DNA of 64,000 bases, from the NCBI GenBank assembly GCA_043228905.1, contig JBHGNT010000001.1, forward strand, positions 28,520,001 through 28,584,000. The letters are read 5' to 3'. Position 1 is the first letter of the stretch. The number at the start of each line of letters is the position of its first letter. Made by a program: the position numbers and the translations under genes. Below are positions 60,050 to 64,000 of this stretch, piece after piece. Origin of the DNA: Azolla caroliniana. Taxonomy: Eukaryota > Polypodiophyta. The notes under the pieces were generated by a model. The model had not been told where the DNA came from and did no database searches. It saw nothing but the letters and a program-made list of their open reading frames with translations.

Positions 60050-60470
60050 CTTGTGTAAGACATTGGCTAGCCATGGATCCTTCATTTGATAAAAATGATT
60101 GAGCACTTCCTCAATTTTACCCATTCTCGACATATCCTACAATTGGTGCATTCCAAGAGACTTGTTCTTGGACTGAAAGCGTCTTGGCAAGTGCCCCACG
60201 TTTGCCAATGAAATAATCTCTTTCAACAACTTTTTGTACATTGTCCTTGTGAATTTCATTGCTTGCTAATGTAGCTCTAATGTTACCACATGCTTTTAGG
60301 TAGCAAACGAGTGTGATAATATTTGGAGGGATGCCTAGTCTTTGCATTGCTCAAAGAGGGAGAGTGTTGTCTCACTATATCCATGTTCAACATGTCCTAT
60401 AGTCACTATATTCCATGGAATTGCATCTTTCATAGAAAGATCATCAAAACTACAAAACCAAAACTTTGTC
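60050..60470 (-). pseudogene. PPR (PLS-class) pseudogene fragment, minus strand
   Basis: On the minus strand: FDDLSMKDAIPWNIVTIGHVEHG, then MQRLGIPPNIITLVCYLKAC (P/L-type repeat), and QVSWNAPIVGYVENGKIEEV with LNHFYQM. These are the repeated PPR signatures (xSWNxxIxGYxxNG..EEAL.xFxxM). A shift near 60340 separates the first and second pieces and another near 60130 separates VENG from GKIEEV. No intact product is possible. PPR proteins bind organelle RNA; this fragment is dead and lacks start and end. Confidence 0.85.
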
Positions 60471-62879
60471 TTTGATCTTGAAATCCTAAAGGGGGTTGAT
60501 AATGAATGGCTTGACCCTTGGGAGTGTGTCATGAAGAACATCTTTGAGTAGGAGGAGCTATCCTCCATTGAGGATTTAGAGAACATGTACGGTCCTACAC
60601 TAAACCTCGGATGAAACTTAATTAGCAAAGATGCATTCATTGAAGACTATATGATGTTGTAGTAAAACTCATCAAGGGGTATTGCTCAAGGATTCGAGAA
60701 ATCCATTCTATTTGCCTTCTTGAGGTTCTCATGCTTCATTTATCACAGTAAACTTTGCTTCTGTTGAAAACAAGGTTATGCACTCCAAGTTTCTTGATCT
60801 ACATGAAACCACTCCTCTTGTGAACTTGGAAGGTAGTGATTATCTATTGTTCACACACCTAGCATAATCATGGGTCCAAATATCTAACTAACTCCACTTA
60901 CACTCACTCCAAAGCTTATGCCCTGGTCTCTTGAACCACTCAAGGATCAGATAATGCTTTTCAATTCTTTTTTCCATGAGTTCACATGAATACCACAACA
61001 TCCGTATGTTAATTGTTGTGTTGACCATGATGAACATTATGGGCATCAACCAGGGATGAGTATGAAACATTTCACATGTAATTCCCACATTGGGATCTTC
61101 AAACCATATCTACTCTTCCTCACCTCACAAACCATCTCCTCCTTATCTTGTTAGGCGAACTCACCAACTTGATTTGTGCTTGATGTTGCCATTAAAAAAT
61201 GCAATACTAATAAAGCTCCATGTCCTCCTTTGCCACGATTCCAAGCAACATTCCTATTGTCGTCATCTTTACAACCAACAAATGAAATGACTTCCTTAAA
61301 GAAAAAACAAGAAAAAACAATCAACCCAACATTTTGATCAAGCACATAAAATCCCTAAGGACTAAATTGGCAATATCTTATACTTTCAAAGCTTTGTGGA
61401 GGAAATATATCCATGTCATATGTGTCTTTATATCAGTCTCTGAACCTCTTTCAGTTTTGTTACAATATGTTTTGGATGAGTGTGACTCTTTAATATTTGA
61501 AAATGTCATGACTTTCTACTGGTAATGTTTAAAATTAGTACTAAATGCTATTCAAAAGCTACTTTATAATGTGCATTTAGTAAAGATTGGGTTTTTCCTA
61601 GAAATGACTCAACAAAGCCATTCTACAATCATATTGAAATTAGATATAAAATGTAGACACATTTATATAGTCGAAATGTGTATACAAAACAATTCTATAC
61701 GGCATACACATAGTGATATTTATATTTTGGTGGAGGAGAAAGGGGGGGGGGAGGGCAATCAAATAAAATAATTTGAAGGTTGAAAAGAGCATGTGAGGAT
61801 CCCAGGTGTAGGTAGTTTTACTAAAAGAAATGATCGAGAGTGTACAATTATTATATCCAAATGGGTAACATTGACTTGTTATCCTTACCTTGGGAGATCA
61901 ATGCTTGGGCCTACAATATGGGTGGTTCTTGTGGGTTGGATAGAAGAAAATGACATATTCAATAGGTGGAGTTTAAGTCAACATCAACTAATAATCATTT
62001 CAAGCTTGAAGAAGGTTTCTTAGGGAGCCTATGTATGGGGGAATCACATTTTATATGTACTCCCTAGTACTAAATTTCATTGACTTAAATTAAAAACCGT
62101 CAAGATAGAGATGAACTCCTTTCCTTTCTTTCACACAATCATGAGACAATCAAAAGATTTGGTTGCGGTGGTCCTCTGCCTACTTAGCGTGCCTTTCCCA
62201 AAATTGGTCCATTTACATATTTGGTTGAAAGGTCTTGGCACAAGCAATCTAGATACCTTCATGTGGTCTTATAGAAGGATGTGGTCATTTTGAAGGCTCT
62301 AGAGCATTACACAACATTGGATAAAATTAATTTGAAGCCTAGAAGCATGATAATTTCATATCTTCCTAGTCCCAATTCTTTGGTTGTTCTTGTTACAAAC
62401 TTGCTTCACATCACTTAGATATGTAGTGATGTTACAATCACTAGATGTGTAGTAGATGCCTATTTAATTTCTTTTTAGGAGTGTAAACTCTACTTTAGGA
62501 TGTGTTGATGCAACCCAAACATGTTGATTATTTGTAATTTTTTTTTGTCAACTATTACATATCCTTTCAAATGAGTGATATTTATTCTATCGTATTAAGT
62601 GTGAGACATATAAACCTATGTATATATCACCTATGTTGTGAGCATGAACAACAACTATGAAAGTTGGTTGCATGTGTCAATAGTGTCAAAATGGTATGTC
62701 CGGGACGAGCAATGTATAATGCCTCTTGGGTTATATGTCAAGCAAATTACCCACATCGCCATTATATACACTATAATACAATTGTTGGAAAGGATCAGCC
62801 TTGTGCAAAAAAGTTTTTACTGTGTCCGAGTCTTCGGGCACCGCTAGCTCTTTTCCTTTCGTCATTCGCTTTTCGTACT
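60471..62879. other. Intergenic DNA between two PPR pseudogenes
   Basis: No coding frame recognised. It contains an A/C-rich stretch and a G homopolymer (61742-61752). The immediate upstream part of the plus-strand PPR relic (62641-62880) could be degenerate coding sequence, but shows no repeat motif. Confidence 0.5.
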
Positions 62880-63998
62880 TGGCTCGTTCCAAATGGGTGA
62901 TGAATGCACATTTTCTCGACAACTTATTGATGGGTCTATATGCCAAAAATGGGTTGCTTGCAGAAGCAAAGGCTATCTTTGACTCTATGCAATCACGAAA
63001 TTTGGTTTCGTGGAACACTCTCATCACTGGATATGCTGAAAATGGACTTGGCATGGAGTCAACCAGATGTTTTCTTCACATGCAGCTTGATAAAACTCTT
63101 CCAGATGCAACCACATTTGTTGCTAGCTTGAAGGCTTGCAGCAGCATCAAGGACTCCACCAGAGGACAGAGAAATGCATTCCCTTATTACTAAAAGAGGA
63201 CTTGACCTAGCCCTTCATGTGGGCAACAGTCTGGTAGAGATGTATGTTAAATGTGGTTCCTTAGTTGAGGCACGGTGTGTATTTAATCTTGTGCCAGCAC
63301 ATACCACGGTATCATGGAACACTATTATCACAGGCTTGTTTGACCATGGGCTCAGTGCAGAAGTGTTGAAATGCATGGAGGACATGGAACATGAGGACAT
63401 TTCATTGGATGCTACCACCTATGTTTGTTGCTTGCAGATATGTAGCAATGCTAAATTCAATGAAAGGGCCCATAAACTACATGTTGAGATTGTTATGACA
63501 GGTTTGGATGGCCATCCTTTCATCGGGAGTTCATTAGTGGATATGTATGCCTTGTTGAGGCGCAGAAGATATTTGATTTATTGCCTCTTAGAAATGTTGT
63601 TACATGGACAACCCTCATCTCAGGTTATGCTGAATATGGGCTCATCATTGAAGCTTTAGAATGCTTAGAAAATATGCTTTTTGATGGCATATTACCTAAT
63701 GCAATCACTTATGCATGTGCATTTAAAGCTTGCAGCAACATTTCAGCTTTGAGCAAAGGCTAGGAACTATATATTCAGACTACCAAAGAGGGGTTTCCAT
63801 ATGACATAAATGGCTCTCCAACATGCATAGATGAAGATGTGAGAGTACTTACAAATACAATCATTGCCATGTATGGAAAATGTGGGATCATGGCAGATGC
63901 TCATAAGGTGTTTGATGAAATGCATTAATGTCAGGCCATGCACAATGTGGAGCATGTGGAAGTGTTTCATCTCTTTCATGAGGTCACAAATCAAAGCA
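62880..63998 (+). pseudogene. PPR (PLS-class) pseudogene, plus strand, running off the window
   Basis: About eight repeat motifs in order, including LVSWNTLITGYAENG, ATTFVASLKACSS, HVGNSLVEMYVKCGSLVEA, VSWNTIITGLFDHG, DATTYVCCLQICSN, IGSSLVDMYA, VVTWTTLISGYAEYG and ITYACAFKACSN. Breaks: a one-base insertion near 63170 (GQR/NAFP in place of GQEMHS), a deletion and shift at about 63550 (after VDMYA), TAG at 63761-63763 in SKG-stop-ELYIQ where Gln is expected, and TAA at 63926-63928 after DEMH. The family is mostly organelle-targeted RNA-binding proteins in land plants. The relic continues past the end of the window. Confidence 0.9.
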
Positions 63999-64000
63999 TA

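Overview
The window looks like nuclear DNA of a land plant, most likely a fern. The reasons are AT-rich intergenic DNA, GT-AG introns, tRNA-Met-primed Ty1/copia elements, a purine-permease gene, a PTM-like PHD-finger relic, and decayed PLS-class PPR genes of the kind that is very abundant in ferns and lycophytes. The fern call is inference; land plant is firm.

Layout. (1) 1-4.3 kb is intergenic. (2) 4340-7897, minus strand, holds a six-exon gene visible only by splicing; it encodes a 232-residue, probably organelle-targeted protein with an ARM-like region, and one intron carries a SINE and a tandem repeat. (3) 7.9-10.96 kb is intergenic. (4) 10965-32007 is a nested pile of LTR retrotransposons. 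The host is a plus-strand Ty1/copia element (element 1, target-site duplication AAAAG). It contains two solo LTRs, one rearranged LTR patch and a gypsy-like element without pol (element 2, flanked by CCGG). Element 2 contains a minus-strand Ty1/copia element (element 3, duplication GTGCC), and that contains a sibling copia element (element 4, duplication CCCCT). (5) 32-40 kb is intergenic, with a copia relic and a LINE reverse-transcriptase relic. (6) 40270-41616, minus strand, is a single-exon, GC-rich purine permease (PUP family) gene, the clearest host gene. (7) 41.6-55.4 kb is intergenic, with microsatellites and direct repeats. (8) 55.4-56.4 kb is a relic of a DDT/WHIM/PHD protein resembling PTM. 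(9) 60.05-60.47 kb (minus) and 62.88-64 kb (plus, running off the window) are two frameshifted PPR pseudogenes.

How the parts relate. Only two host genes look intact (the ARM-like gene and the PUP gene) and nothing suggests they work together. The transposon pile is the main story. LTR divergence falls with nesting depth: about 3% in element 1, about 2% in element 2, and 0-1 substitutions in elements 3 and 4. Removing each insertion with one duplication copy restores reading frames across most junctions. Element 4 has one uninterrupted pol frame but lacks the first 147 gag residues. Elements 1 and 3 carry nonsense changes.

The most unusual object is element 2. It has no protease, integrase or reverse transcriptase, but holds a single 1,136-codon frame that starts with a gag-like segment and continues as a charged, repeat-built protein, broken only by three in-frame stop codons. 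It is the best candidate here for something undescribed, though it may simply be a decaying non-autonomous element.
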